From Physcia stellaris (Eukaryota; Ascomycota; Lecanoromycetes; Caliciales; Physciaceae), in NCBI GenBank assembly GCA_018902385.1, contig JABSSW010000006.1:496001-560000 (forward strand): 64,000 nt of DNA, in the 5' to 3' direction. The first letter of the stretch is position 1. Each line of letters opens with the position of its first letter. The position numbers and the translations under genes are program-made. The notes below the pieces were generated by a model. It saw nothing but the letters and a program-made list of their open reading frames with translations. It ran no database searches and was not told where the DNA came from. Below, piece by piece: positions 33,713 through 46,100 of the stretch.

Positions 33713-34372
33713 CGACCTTCCTGGTCGTTAGACGACAGCGACCCGTCTTTCGATCTACCTAGCTGGCGACTAGCATAATGTGGATAGCACATCTTGCCGT
33801 ATGCAAAGTGAATAGATACATCGCAGATATATATTAGTCAGAGAAACTAGAAAGCAGGTCATGGTGATGAATGCCTCCAGACTTCCAATGTCACTCGACC
33901 CAGCCAAAATTGACTGCATATTAGAGATGAATCACTCGCCAGATGAAGGTTACCCGACCTGGAATTTCACAACAACAAGTGCTAAGAGTGACGTTTTACA
34001 CTCGACGTATTTCCCATATCGGGCTACCGTTTGTTCAATTTCTTTTCGTTAGAAAGTTTAGACCATGTGAGCAATTATGTGGGAATGAGATCCGCGCTCA
34101 ACTTTCCCCGGGGCGAGTGTGTCTAAAAGCGAGAGAACAAGGCAAGTGCAGTGACGGTGGTGATAAGGTAAGGGAGTACTTTGGGGACTCATTGGGGAGC
34201 CCAATGCGGAGTGGCAAATGAGGCGCCTCGGTCCGGGCCGAAGGTGACGGCATTGTCACTGCGGATGTGTTCCGCGCTCACTGGAACTTTTTGAGATGAC
34301 TCTTGGACTGTGCTCTCGTGTGTCATCTGTCCATGAGAAACGAACGAGCCTACCTAATCAATAGTCAGCATA
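33713..34372. other. Promoter-side intergenic of the tryptophan synthase gene
   Basis: No supported gene. I looked for a Gcn4/CpcA-type TGACTC element, which would be expected for an amino-acid gene. GAGATGACTCTTGG at 34293-34306 contains TGACTC (34297-34302), about 75 bases upstream of the start: a plausible general-control site. Confidence 0.45.
34297..34302 (+). promoter_or_regulatory. Candidate CpcA/Gcn4 half-site-extended element TGACTC
   Basis: TGACTC occurs in ATGACTCTTGG about 71 bases before the tryptophan synthase ATG. TGACTC is the core of the general amino-acid control element bound by Gcn4/CpcA, known to regulate fungal tryptophan genes. One short match can be chance; position and target make it worth listing. 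Confidence 0.4.
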
Positions 34373-36743
34373 ATGGAAGGTATAAAGAAGACATTTGCGC
34401 AATGCAAGGAAGAGAAGCGTCCCGCTCTAGTCACTTATGTGACTGCCGGCTATCCAACGCCAGAGGAAACAGTCAATGTCCTTCTAGGCATGGAAGCTGG
34501 TGGTTCTGGTAATATTCGTTCCAAGAGTATTCTTGGTGAATCAGTCATTAAGCAGTTCTAGATGTAATCGAACTTGGCCTCCCGTTTACAGACCCAATTG
34601 CAGATGGTCCCACAATACAGAAAGCGAATACACAAGCATTGAAAAATGGCGTTACAGTCACCTCCACTCTGGAGATCGTGCGAGAGGCAAGGCGGCAGGG
34701 TCTACGAACACCTGTTTTATTCATGGGATATTACAATCCATTACTAAGCTATGGCGAAGAGAATATACTGAAGGATGCAAAAGAGGCAGGCGTGAACGGT
34801 TTCATTGTTGTGGACCTTCCTCCAGAAGAGGCAGTGCGGTTTAGGAATTTCTGTACCAGTGGAGGGTAAGTCATCAGGGTGAAACCCTATGCGGAGCGCA
34901 GCTCACAGCAATTCTCTGCTCAATAGGTTGTCTTACGTACCACTCATTGCTCCCGCCACCTCAGAAGCACGAATGAAATTCTTGTGTGGGATCGCAGACT
35001 CTTTTATATATGTCGTATCACGGATGGGCGTCACGGGTGTCAATGGAAAAATGAATAAAAAATTACCCGAATTACTTGACAAAGTTCATACCTATTCGAA
35101 AGGCACGCCAGCCGCAGTTGGATTTGGTGTCAGCACTCGGGACGATTTTGTAAGTGTCGGCAGTGTTGCAGAAGGTGTAGTTATAGGAAGTCAGATCGTC
35201 ACTACCCTAGCAAACGCTCCTGCTGGCCAGGGCGCTCAAAAAGTTGAAGAATATTGTTCGGAAATCACCGGGAGGAAGGTTGGACGACATACAGTCACCA
35301 AAGGCGTAGAAGAAACAGAACACAAGGAGCAACAGCAGAAAGAAGCGATGCAGCCTAATGGAGACGCAGCACACCCAGACGAAGTCATACGAGAAGGCGA
35401 AGGAGTTAATGGACCTGGTCTGGCAGACCAGCTTGAAGCCCTGAATATGAATGGGGGTGACACAGCAGTGCCATCCCGCTTCGGCGAGTTTGGAGGCCAA
35501 TACGTCCCAGAATCATTAATGGACTGTCTTGCTGAGCTAGAAAAAGGCTTCAACGAAGCAAAAGAAGACCCCAAATTTTGGGAAGAATACCGCTCCTACT
35601 ACCCCTACATGGGCCGCCCCGGCCAACTCCACGAAGCCGAGCGTCTCACCGCCCACGCTGGGGGCGCAAGAATATGGCTTAAGCGCGAAGACCTTAATCA
35701 CACAGGAAGTCACAAAATCAACAACGCCCTAGGCCAAATCCTTCTCGCACGCCGCCTAGGCAAGACACGCATTATCGCCGAAACAGGGGCAGGCCAGCAT
35801 GGCGTCGCAACCGCAACTGTCTGCGCGAAGTTCGGCATGGCATGTACAATCTACATGGGCGCCGAAGACGTCCGCCGACAAGCCCTCAACGTCTTCCGCA
35901 TCAAGCTCCTCGGCGCGAAAGTCGTCGCCGTCGAAGCAGGTGCCCGCACCCTTCGTGACGCCGTCAACGAAGCCATGCGTGCCTGGGTGGTTGATTTATC
36001 AACCACTCACTACATCATCGGCTCCGCCATCGGCCCTCATCCCTTCCCCACTATTGTCCGCACCTTCCAATCCATCATCGGCAACGAGACCAAAGCCCAG
36101 ATGCAGAAGCTGAAAGGCAAGCTTCCCGACGCCGTCGTCGCGTGCGTAGGTGGCGGCAGTAACGCAGTGGGGATGTTCTACCCCTTCGCAACCGACAAAT
36201 CCGTGCGTCTACTAGGCGTCGAAGCCGGCGGCGACGGCGTAGACACCGAGCGGCATTCAGCCACTCTGACAGGCGGCACCAAAGGGGTCTTGCACGGCGT
36301 ACGCACCTACGTGCTCCAAAACAAACACGGCCAGATCAGTGAAACACATTCGGTTTCGGCGGGCCTGGATTACCCTGGTGTCGGACCCGAGCTGAGTTCC
36401 TGGAAGGATAACGAGAGGGCGAAATTCATTGCCGCGACGGACGCGCAGGCTTTCGAAGGATTTAGATTGCTGAGTCAATTGGAGGGGATTATCCCGGCGT
36501 TGGAGACGGCGCATGCGATTTGGGGCGCTATAGAGTTGGCGAAGGAGATGGACGAGGACGAGGATGTGGTGATTTGTTTGAGTGGGAGGGGGGATAAGGA
36601 TGTGCAGAGCGTGGCGGATGAGTTGCCGAAGATTGGCCCTGTTATTGGGTGGGATTTGAGATGTGAGTTCCCTTCCTTCGTTCGGTCCTCACGATGGCGA
36701 TGATGATGAAGAGAACCTCTTTGCTGACTTTTGATTAGTTTGA
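34373..36743 (+). CDS. TRP5: Bifunctional tryptophan synthase (alpha-beta fusion)
   Basis: Four exons: 34373-34508, 34562-34865, 34927-36662, 36739-36743 (the last adds only the end of Phe and the stop); 726 residues, the usual fungal length. The N-terminal alpha part is a TIM barrel with the catalytic Glu and Asp in [19 protein letters not shown], then [12 protein letters not shown] and [14 protein letters not shown] polar linker ([13 protein letters not shown] and on) of about 60 residues leads to the beta part: [23 protein letters not shown]-lysine motif [26 protein letters not shown], phosphate-binding [10 protein letters not shown] and SGRGDKDV. The enzyme converts indole-3-glycerol phosphate and serine to tryptophan in the cytosol, passing indole between sites. 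All key residues I can check are present. A TGACTC element upstream suggests general amino-acid control. No unusual features. Confidence 0.98.
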
Positions 36744-37478
36744 GTGAGATTCAGCCGAAGCATCGTGTGTTGGCGTTGGTTGATGATTAGCTTCTGGGGG
36801 AGCGTACTTGATCTGCGAAAAGTTTTAGATCGCTTGACCACTCGTGATAGATCGTGAAAGACTTATGATAAACAATCAGCAGCAATATCCAGCCAATTCC
36901 TGTCATCTAGGCAAGTACCACATGCTTTTACTATCATGGGTAGTGCCTCATTCCATTCATCCTATCCAGTCAAACACCGTCCTAGATCCTTTATGAACAT
37001 CAAACATCTCAAACCCATCCCCACCACCCAAACAACATCAACATCAACACACTCTCAACAAGTCGTAAGTCAGAGCCCCGCTAAATCTCAACACCTCGCT
37101 TCAACCCATCGTTATTCAGAGCGGCTCTTCCCAATCCACGATCATAGCCAAAAGTGCTATCGAAGGCACGAGTAAAAAGACAGAGACGAACATATCGTCA
37201 CAACAGGCGTCTACATCGAATTCCAGCTGAAGTGGATTTTGGGCTTTGCTGTCAATCGCGGCAATTTGACATCCACGGCACGTAATTCAGAACTTTTCAT
37301 CATCCGTTATCTCATTTAACAAAGGTACTGGGAGGCACCTTCCCCAGGGATCTCACCCAAAGAATCCAGCTCCAATTCCAAGCACTGATTACTCTACCAT
37401 AATCCAGAACATGCGAATCCAAAAATTACCTACATGTACAGAAAGAAGACAACTTTCCATCTAAAACTACCCAATCCC
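36744..37478. other. Intergenic, convergent 3' region
   Basis: Between the tryptophan synthase and the tandem-repeat protein, both ending here. Rich in CA/AC dinucleotides at 36960-37070; no supported gene. Confidence 0.5.
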
Positions 37479-38555
37479 TTAAAGTTCCAATCCCAGATTA
37501 GTTATTTCCTCCCACTCCCAATCTATTCCCGAAACCCATTCTGCCTCTTCAACAGGGCTTACCTCGTTCTCTGCCTTTTCGGCTTCGGGCTGCGTCCTTT
37601 TGCTGTTCACCTCTCCTGCCGATGGCCCCGCCTTGCCGGTTTGATCAGGAGCGCTTTGGCTCTCTGGAGCCATTCCGGCTTCTTCCTCTGTCACAGTTGC
37701 TACTTGGCCCTCTGGAGCCGTTTCGGCCTGCCCCTTTGGAGCCATTCCGGCTTCTTCCGCCGTCACAATTGCTACTTGCCCCTCTGCCCCAATTTCTACT
37801 TGGCCCTCTGGCGCAGTTTCGGCTTGTCCCTTTGGAGCCATTCCGGCTTCTTCCGCCGTCACAAATGCTACTTGACCCTCTGTCGCCGCTCCACTTTGTC
37901 CCTCCGTCGCCGCTCCAACACCATCCCTCTTCGCTCGCTTCCTCACAGGCAAAGTCATGGTCTCACCTGGCAGCTCCAACTCCTTCTCGGCTCCAGTCTG
38001 CCGCTTTCGCGCGATCGGAGCGCGGACTGGGGGACCTTCGGGCCGTATACCTTGCATTGCCGGTGTTGGCGCCGGAAAGGGACCAGGAGCAGGGTTGCAT
38101 CGGGTGGTTACTGCACCCGGTGGTAAATAGGGGGGACGTGGATACTGTCGCATAGGATATCCTGGATCAGGAGGAGGGGCGAGTCCTTGCATCGGCTGTG
38201 TTGGCGCCGGAAAGGGACCAAAAGCAGGGCGGCGTCGGATGGTTGTTGCACCCGATGGTAAATAGGGGGGACGCGGATACCGTCTCGTAGGATATCCTGG
38301 GGTAGGGACTGGAGCTGGCTGAGGAGCGAGCCCAGAGGCGGCTCCTACTCCGGTGACTACCTGAGGCGTGGTATTCTTCTGCTTTTGGATGGAGTGCATC
38401 ATTATCTTGACTGCCCCCTCTAGGTTTTGTAGAAGGATAGCTCCCTCAATGAGTGTTAAGCGGCCTAGGTTCAGCCACCTAGACATGACTTGGTTTTGAC
38501 AGCATTGATTGAATTCCGCCAAGAGGTTTTCAACCTCCTCACGAGGCCTTTGCAT
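37479..38555 (-). CDS. Low-complexity protein with two internal tandem-repeat arrays
   Basis: A 358-residue intronless frame. Residues 1-65 look like a helical, folded head (REEVENLLAEFNQCCQ, LNLGRLTLIEGAILLQNLEG). A Pro/Tyr/Arg-rich unit of 45 residues is then duplicated, starting at residues 86 and 131 (PGYPTRRYPRPPYLP and PGYPMRQYPRPPYLP, each followed by GPFPAPT and MQG). A basic stretch PVRKRAKRDG near 203-212 could be a nuclear localisation signal. From about 225 an acidic, Ala/Glu/Gln-rich array follows: EGQVAFVTAEEAGMAPKG, EGQVAIVTAEEAGMAPKG, EGQVATVTEEEAGMAPES. The DNA repeats are nearly identical, pointing to recent expansion. I recognise no family. It may be nuclear and disordered. 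The reverse strand is also open for long stretches because of the repeat, but lacks a sensible protein. Confidence 0.56.
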   Translation of the reverse strand: MQRPREEVENLLAEFNQCCQNQVMSRWLNLGRLTLIEGAILLQNLEGAVKIMMHSIQKQKNTTPQVVTGVGAASGLAPQPAPVPTPGYPTRRYPRPPYLPSGATTIRRRPAFGPFPAPTQPMQGLAPPPDPGYPMRQYPRPPYLPPGAVTTRCNPAPGPFPAPTPAMQGIRPEGPPVRAPIARKRQTGAEKELELPGETMTLPVRKRAKRDGVGAATEGQSGAATEGQVAFVTAEEAGMAPKGQAETAPEGQVEIGAEGQVAIVTAEEAGMAPKGQAETAPEGQVATVTEEEAGMAPESQSAPDQTGKAGPSAGEVNSKRTQPEAEKAENEVSPVEEAEWVSGIDWEWEEITNLGLEL

Positions 38556-40229
38556 ATCTTCTGCTGTTAATTGATAACGGAAAGTCGAAACTTAGAATAG
38601 ACGGGGTTTCGGTGGATAGATATGACGGATGAGATATGGACTCAATATTGCTAGACGTGAATGGATAAAAAATTGATGATGCTATACTTTTGCTGGGAGA
38701 AGGGGTGTGAGAGAAACGATGATACTTATAGACTTTTGCTGGATCAAGGGGTCGGAGGAGAAGAAGATGCTTATTGAATTGTGTAGGGAAGAAAGGGCTG
38801 GAAGAGAAAAAAAGCATTGATGATGCTTATATACTTTTGCTGGGAGAAGGGGTCTGGAGAACAATCATAATATTGATAATTATTGTCATGTTGACTCAAC
38901 CCGCAAGCCACAACCGCCAGATCAACCAAAAAATAGACAGATTATCAGGAAGCATTCAAGAACACTCACTGGTGCCATAAATGGGTGATGTCTCCTCGCT
39001 GGGTCAAAATTATCCGTATTCTCGAGGTGTCTTATCCACATGCGATGTGGAAGGTCTTTTGAAAGTGATATTTATCTCAAGTTGATCTAATGTCTCTTCA
39101 ATCTGGAATTAGCATTTAATTTTGTCAGGGACGAGTGTGAGTATGACAGGAATATCCAAAGATTGTCAAGATATAGGAAAACTGTCAAATCACAACTTGA
39201 TAAGTGAAAGTATTGCATAGCTGTCAGTCTCGAAATAACAGTCTCGCAATGTCAAAAGCCAGAACATCACTGAGGCTTCAAGAATTTCCGTGCAAAGACT
39301 CGCAAACTTACTCTATGGTCTGGAGTGGTATCTTACGCTTTTGCTTTTCATATATCGTCGTTAATACAATAGTGCCTAGTTCCTCATGGTGACGAGATGC
39401 GGACTTGTCTCCGGCACAACGCATATGGACATGACATGAAGAAGACATCATTTTTTGATTCCGTTCTCAGTCGGGTAATTCCAGATCTGTCAAGGTATGC
39501 CTAGTCAAATTTCATGATGTTTTCCGCCATTATGCAACAATCTTGACCCATTCTTTTACGTGGTATGTGGTACGAGGGGACAGCTCAAGAACAGGGAAGC
39601 TACTTGATTATTAGAGAGGATAACAATTTGAAAAGATCGTGCTTCTGAAAAATCTATAATGTCAGAGCACATGATCAACTGCTGGCCTAATAGACACAAG
39701 ATGGAATTGGGAGATTGATTCTCACTGTCTGGCAAGACTAGATCGGGAAGAAAGGCATACAGTCAGTGGACCGAGAATCACTCCGTTGGCTTCAACGCAG
39801 GGTAAACCCCAAGATGGACAGACAAGATGAACTAACGAATATCTACTTTCGCTCTTCACGTCTCGCTGCAACTTTGCACTGCTTTGAATTCTCATGAGAG
39901 GCCGCATTCGCTTCGCCGTCATCTCAAAGCTCCTTCTATAGATGACTATGAAGCGTGAGACTTCTTAACGTTACTTTGAGCAGTTAAGTTGTGAGATGGA
40001 TTTAACCGCCGTAGCGTTCTCTGAAGTAAGTACAGTATGTTTGTCCAGTCGTCTCAACTCATGAAGCTTTTCGGTTCGGGAAATCGTTGAGCCGAGGCTT
40101 CTCGGCAACGTCACTTTCACATGTCCCTTGTCATACCAACTCACGCGTCAAACTGTTTACATACTTACAGATCCAGTGCGACATCCAAACGAAAATTGAG
40201 CATGCAATGACAATGCCTCTTACGAAAGC
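38556..40229. other. Divergent intergenic region
   Basis: Apart from the ~35-bp repeats at its left end, I see no gene, hairpin or other feature. It contains the promoters of the tandem-repeat protein and the ABC transporter. Confidence 0.5.
38673..38853. repeat. Three imperfect ~35-bp repeats
   Basis: Copies at 38673-38706, 38716-38752 and 38817-38853 share GATGATGCTTATA-like sequence followed by ACTTTTGCTGGGAGAAGGGGT (the middle copy reads GCTGGATCAAGGGGT). They lie immediately 5' of the tandem-repeat protein, so they are in its leader or promoter. Confidence 0.7.
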
Positions 40230-42502
40230 ATGGCCAAGCAATCACAGCTTCTCATTCCAGCGCCCTCCGAGAAGTCTGTCAAGCAACTACTCTCCACCCT
40301 GACAGATCTCTATCTCACTCACCGCACCAAGATCTCGCGTACTGTCTATATAACTCTTTCGCTAGCTTTGGTCAACCGTGTGCGCAATGCAATCTCGGAG
40401 CAGAAGGCAGCTTCTTTGCATCACGAGCAGCTTCGGCAACGGCCTGGGACAGCTTCCACGGAAGGACAAGCGCCGAGGAGGAAAAGGGTGGAACTGAACA
40501 GGGAGTTTTTCCGAAGCCTATTAAGACTTTTGCGGATCGTTATACCCGGCTGGCGAAGCAAAGAGCTTGGTCTGATCCTAAGCCACAGCGTGTTTTTGGT
40601 ACTACGGACACTACTCAGTCTTTACGTGGCCGAGCTGGATGGCAAGCTTGTCAGTAGCCTTGTTCGAGGAAAGGGCAAGCAATTCCTCCGAGGGGTGGTT
40701 TGGTGGATGATAGTGGCGGTACCCGCGACCTTCACAAACTCAATGGTAAGTGGGCCCAGCGGGTTCTACTCAATATATCTGACTTTGAAGGGAAGCTGTC
40801 GTACCATCAGTGCAAATTGGCCTTACAATATCGCAGTCGGCTGACGAACTACCTACATACAAGATATCTTTCCAATATGACCTTCTATAGTCTCTCTGCG
40901 TTGGACGACCGGATAAAGAATGCAGATCAACTGATCACAGTCGATGTTGCACGCTTTTCCAACAGTTTGGCCGAACTCTACTCGAACCTAGCGAAACCTA
41001 CGCTTGACATTATTGTATATAATTGTTCCCTCTCCCGCTCGGTCGGTGGTGAAGGTCTCTTCATGATGAGTTTGTTGGTGCAGCTGTCAGCAAACGTGAT
41101 GCGAATCTTGACACCTCCTTTTGGAAAATACGTTGCGGAAGAAGCAAGACTAGAAGGCGAGTTCAGGTTTCAGCATTCAAGATTGATTGATAACAGCGAA
41201 GAAATCGCATTGTACCATGGACACGAAGCGGAGAAAGATACCTTAGATAAAGGCTATTTTACTTTAATAAAGCATGTCAACCGGATCCTGAGGCGGCGAC
41301 TTTACCACGGCGTAATGGAGGACTTTGTAATCAAGTATTTTTGGGGCGCGCTCGGGCTTATGCTTTGTAGTGTGCCTGTTTTCTTCAAGGTACCTGGGCA
41401 AACACTGCGAGGCACGGGGGACCGCACTGAAAGTGAGTCGAGGGCTTGTCGCGGATGTAATTTCATTACTGACAGGTATAGGCTTCGTAACGAACAGACG
41501 CATGCTACTTTCATCGTCTGATGCCTTCGGCCGAGTCATGTTCAGCTACAAGGAGATCACTGAGCTTGCAGGCTATACTTCAAGAGTGGCAACACTGCTT
41601 GATGTGATGGATGATATAAAGGCTGGCCGTTTCCAGAAGAAACTTGTCTCTTCCGCAGAGACAGCCGAGAACGCGGTGGTCCTACGGGGTCGTGGAGAAG
41701 TCATCGAAAGTGGAGACATCGAATTTACAGATGTTCCCATTGTCTCTCCGAATGGAGACATACTTGTACGGAAACTCAACTTTGCAGTAAAGCCTGGAAA
41801 CCACCTACTTATCGTGGGACCAAATGGATGCGGCAAATCATCACTCTTCAGGATCCTTGGCGGTCTTTGGCCTGTCTACGGCGGATCAGTCAGAAAGCCG
41901 CCCTACACTGACATCTTTTACATTCCGCAACGGCCATATCTCTCCCGCGGTACATTGCGTCAACAGATCATATATCCTGACAACCTACGAGACATGAGGG
42001 ACAAGCGCATCAGCGACAACGACCTGATTGAAATTCTCCGGAAAGTCGAGATAGATCATATTGTTGACCGCCCTCGCGGCTGGGACGCTGAGGAAGAATG
42101 GCGGGATGTGCTATCAGGCGGACTTCAGCAACGGGTTGCAATGGCAAGACTATTCTATCATGCTCCCAAATACGCTATCCTGGATGAGTGTACCAGCAGT
42201 GTAACTGTTGAGATAGAAAAGGCAATGTACGACAGCGCGAAAGCACTAAATATCACCTTGATGACGGTCTCACATCGAAGAAGCCTATGGAAATACCACG
42301 ATAATATCTTGCAATTCGATGGGCAGGGTAATTACATCTTCACGAAGCTCGATGCCGAGAAACGTATCGAGTTGGAAGAGTATGTAAGACCTCTTCTTCC
42401 CATGAGCGGGTGTTGACATTTCTTAGTGAGAAAGAGGAGATCGACCTACAGCTACGAGCAGTCCCTGATATCGAACGACGCATCGACGAGTTGACTACAT
42501 GA
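40230..42502 (+). CDS. PXA2: Peroxisomal ABC half-transporter, ABCD family
   Basis: Four exons: 40230-40745, 40796-41432, 41476-42379, 42427-42502; 710 residues. The N-terminal half is the ABCD membrane domain, with [19 protein letters not shown], the EAA-like loop region [18 protein letters not shown] and [18 protein letters not shown]. The linker has [16 protein letters not shown]. The C-terminal nucleotide-binding domain has Walker [20 protein letters not shown] (near residue 500), signature [17 protein letters not shown] (near 597), Walker [10 protein letters not shown] and the switch [11 protein letters not shown]; it closes with [18 protein letters not shown], the usual end of the fungal proteins. 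Half-transporters of this family dimerise to import long-chain acyl-CoA into peroxisomes for beta-oxidation. The PXA2 rather than PXA1 assignment rests on length and general look. Splices were placed by frame and family continuity; the first acceptor uses GGAAG, skipping a nearer AG. Confidence 0.95.
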
Positions 42503-43131
42503 GGGCATGATGCTCGACTATGGTCATCATTGTGCACCCCAGGGATTAGAGCAGACCTCAAGGCACTACCTGGGTGTTCATATTGATACTGAGGCACATT
42601 TACTGATGTGAGGTTCAGACGCTGTAACATTACCGCATGGTTCTTTTCAGGGGGACAAAGACTCCGTTGGCGTCACGAATAGCGTCTGTTAAGCTTGGTC
42701 AGTAGTAAAGGAAGGAGCCCGTAGATTACACGTAAATTCATGCTTGAAGTTTTCAACAGCGTTTGACATTGGGAGTCCCGATAATAACGCGGGCAGATCG
42801 GCTGTCTGCATATTTCATTATTGACTCCGTATTGTAGACGAGCACGTACCATCTCCCAAAACAAGGTCCTCTTCTGTGGAGACAATAAACCATCAATTGC
42901 GTTCTCGACAAAAAGAAAAAACGAAGAGGGGCTCGAGGGGGTCAAAGAGTAGAAAGAAACACAACCCTAATAAAGTGTTTCAACCCTGAATGATACTCGG
43001 TTCATTCATAATGACACGTCCTATCCGTATAACACGCGTACTCGAAGAAACAAAGCATCACAGGCCTGTACATAACCCCCCTTTCAACGCCGCAGTCTGC
43101 TTTCATGCTTAGACCATGAAGCTCATACGAC
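42503..43131. other. Intergenic, promoter of the dynactin gene
   Basis: Head-to-tail spacer between the ABC transporter and dynactin p150. No supported gene or named motif. Confidence 0.5.
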
Positions 43132-46100
43132 ATGGGAGAACTTTCCGACTTCGTAGTCGGCCAGACAGTCGAGATTCAAGGCGGCAGGACCGCAACAGTA
43201 CAATTCGTTGGAACCACCGAATTCGCTGCCGGCGACTGGGTTGGAATTGAATTAGAGGATGCCTCGGGAAAGAATGATGGGTCTGTCAAAGGCCAACGCT
43301 ACTTCACATGCGAGCCGGGATATGGCATGTTCGTACGACCCTCAGCGGCGAGTGTCCTTGAACAGCCAACACCGAGACCCCAGGAGAAAATGCAGTCGAG
43401 GGCAAATGGTACAGCGGCAAAAGGTCGTCCACCTAGTACCGTCGCTGGAGGTTTACGAAGACAGAGCGTACTTGACCCAGCAGCTTCAAAAAGACAGAGT
43501 ATAAACTCCGGCAGTCCTACTCCAAGAACAAGGGATACAGAGGGGGCAAGAGGTACCGGGGAAGCGAGGTTAGCTGTAAGTGAAGCTGCATATTGCGACA
43601 AAGTGAAGATGTGCTCATGGATTCAGTCGCCTAGCAAATCTCCGACTAAACAGTTGAGCTCACGCCCCTCATCTGGAAATGTCTCCAGTAAAGGCAACCC
43701 CTCGATAACCGCCAATTCCTCTGGACCAGCTGTTAGGCCAAGCAGACTATCCATGGCCCCTCCTGCAAAGCCTTCTAGTAGAGCCTCACGACCTTCGATT
43801 ACTGGGACCATGAATGGTTCTGCTAAACCTTACAGCAACGGCTCAGGATCGGACAACAGAGTGCCCGCTGCTCGGATATCGATGCGACCAAAACCACACG
43901 ATCGACTGAGCTCCGTCGGCGGCGCCAGCCAGGCTAGTGGTACCGACGGACGTGCATCCCCTCCGGACAGTCTGGATCAAGAACTCCTCTCCCCAACAAG
44001 TCAGGTCGCAGAAAGTGAGACAAAGGGGCCACTCAGTTCATCGATATCTGCCTCATCAGCCTTGAGTCCGGCAGACAGCTCGGCGCAGGCCACTTCAATG
44101 CGTGGCAGATCGCCACCAAAGCCTGCCAATCGCGCCCCTTCAGCAAACACCCGCGAAGCCGAAGATCTGAGGACTAAGATTAGAGTCTTGGAAAAGAAAC
44201 GACAGGAGGATAGAGAGAAGCTTAAAGCGCTTGAGAAAGTGCAAGGCGAGAGAGACAAGTTTGAAGCTATCATCCAGAAGCTACAATCGAAATATCAGCC
44301 TCAGCAGCAGGAGATTGCCGACCTTAAGAGAAGGCTTCAAGATGAGGAGTCCAAGGTGCGAGCAATGGATATACAGCAAGCTGAAAATGACACCGTGGTG
44401 GAAGTAGCAACACTTGACCGGGAGATGGCAGAGGAAACTGCGGAATCCTTACGTACCGAACTCGACGCTCTTCGACAGAAGCATCAGGAGATGGAATTAG
44501 AGGTCGAAATATTGCGGGAAGAGAATCAGGAGTTGGGGAAAGAGATGAGCCCAGAGGACAAAACCAGTCAAGGCTGGATACAAATGGAACGGAGCAATGA
44601 GCGTCTACGTGAAGCTTTGATGCGCTTGAGAGAGGTTACTCAGCAGCAAGAGTCAGACCTTCGTGCGCAGGTAGAAGAGCTCCAAGGTGATTTAAACGAC
44701 CTTGCTGGTATCAAGGAAGAGTGCCTCCACACCAAAGAGAGCCTTGCTCAATGTGAAGCAATTACTGAAGATCTAAGACAGCAGCTTGAGATTGCACTTG
44801 GCGCCGAGGAGATGATCGAAGAGCTCGCCGAGAAAAACCTTACACTAAGTCAGAGAGTGGAGAAGCTGGAAACCGACATTGAGGAATTAGAGAATCTGAA
44901 GGAGATCAGTGATGAGATAGAAGTGAATCACACAGAGACTGAAAAGCAGATGCAAGATGAGATCGACTATCAAGAGTCCGCGCTCGTAGAGCAAAAGGGA
45001 AAGTCTGCCCGTCAGGATGAATCCATTCAGGAGCTTGAGTACGTCATTACTCAATACAAAGATCTCGTTGCAAACATGCACGGTGATCTCCAAGACATGA
45101 GAGCATCACAGCAAATTAATGACGCCGAGGCCAGCGAGCTCAATGACAGATCTAAAGCGATGTTGGATCTCAACATGAAGTTACAGGTATCGGCCTCAAA
45201 AGCCCAAACAAGGGTAATAGATTTAGAGCTTGGTAAAATGGAGGCTCAAGAAGCAGTCGAGCACCTCTCTATCATACAGCGATTCTTACCTGAGTCTTTT
45301 GGGAGTAAAAGAAACTCTGTTCTGGCTTTCTTGCGCTTCCGAAGGATAGGCTTTAAAGCGAATCTGATGCATACTCTCACTAAAGAACGACTCAACGGCA
45401 GCTCTCCGGCGACTCCTATCGACATCTTTGCTTGTTGCGAACTTCTGGACAAGCTGACCTGGATCTCTTGTATGTGTAATCGATTCATCCGGTTCATTAA
45501 CATCAGTAGCTTGGAGTCATTTGAAAAGATTGCAGGTGCACTCCATGATCTAGAGCCTGTAGAACGTGCGATTTCCGGATGCATTGACAGCCTCAAAAAA
45601 GACGACCTTAAGGAGAAGCATTGTGCTGAGAACATGCAGCGGTGGGTTCCCATTGTTCGTCCTAACATATTCAGCAGCTGACGAGTGAACAGGTCAATCG
45701 CGCTGATGGATCACCTCGCGGAAGTTCACATTACTGAGGGTCTTGAGCAACATGCAGATGAGATCCAGATGCGTGCTTCGATGCTGCACAGCCACCTTGG
45801 AAGTGCTTCCACTGCTTTGAACCAGGTCAAAGCTATCTCTCAGCTAGAGAATATGCCCAGCCATGATGATGCCGATGACGAAGACGACGAAGCTCAGATG
45901 GTGCTACGCAAGATTGATGGTCTGCTTTCTCAAATCCGCAGCGCCAAGGTAGTCAGCAGTAAAGCCATTAGACAATTAGAGGAGCTCAAATCTCGCTCTT
46001 TGACACTTGATCAGACGACTTCACCAGCGATTGAACAAACACAGCTTTCTGTATCCGAGATATCAGGTTCAGTACGAGCGACTGGTATTTCTCTAACAAA

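Noticed and set aside
35236-36514. Long antisense and alternative-frame openings in the tryptophan synthase gene
   Set aside because: They mirror the strongly conserved enzyme reading frame and have no protein features of their own.
37434-38155. Long plus-strand frames opposite the tandem-repeat protein
   Set aside because: They are open because the repeat unit is a multiple of three and free of stops on both strands; the proteins are Leu/Arg/Phe-rich nonsense. The choice of the minus strand is still only moderately sure.
45642-45692. Apparent stop and new start in the middle of the dynactin gene, as if two genes or a frameshift
   Set aside because: A 51-nt GT-AG intron here restores the family sequence ENMQRSIALMDHLAEV.
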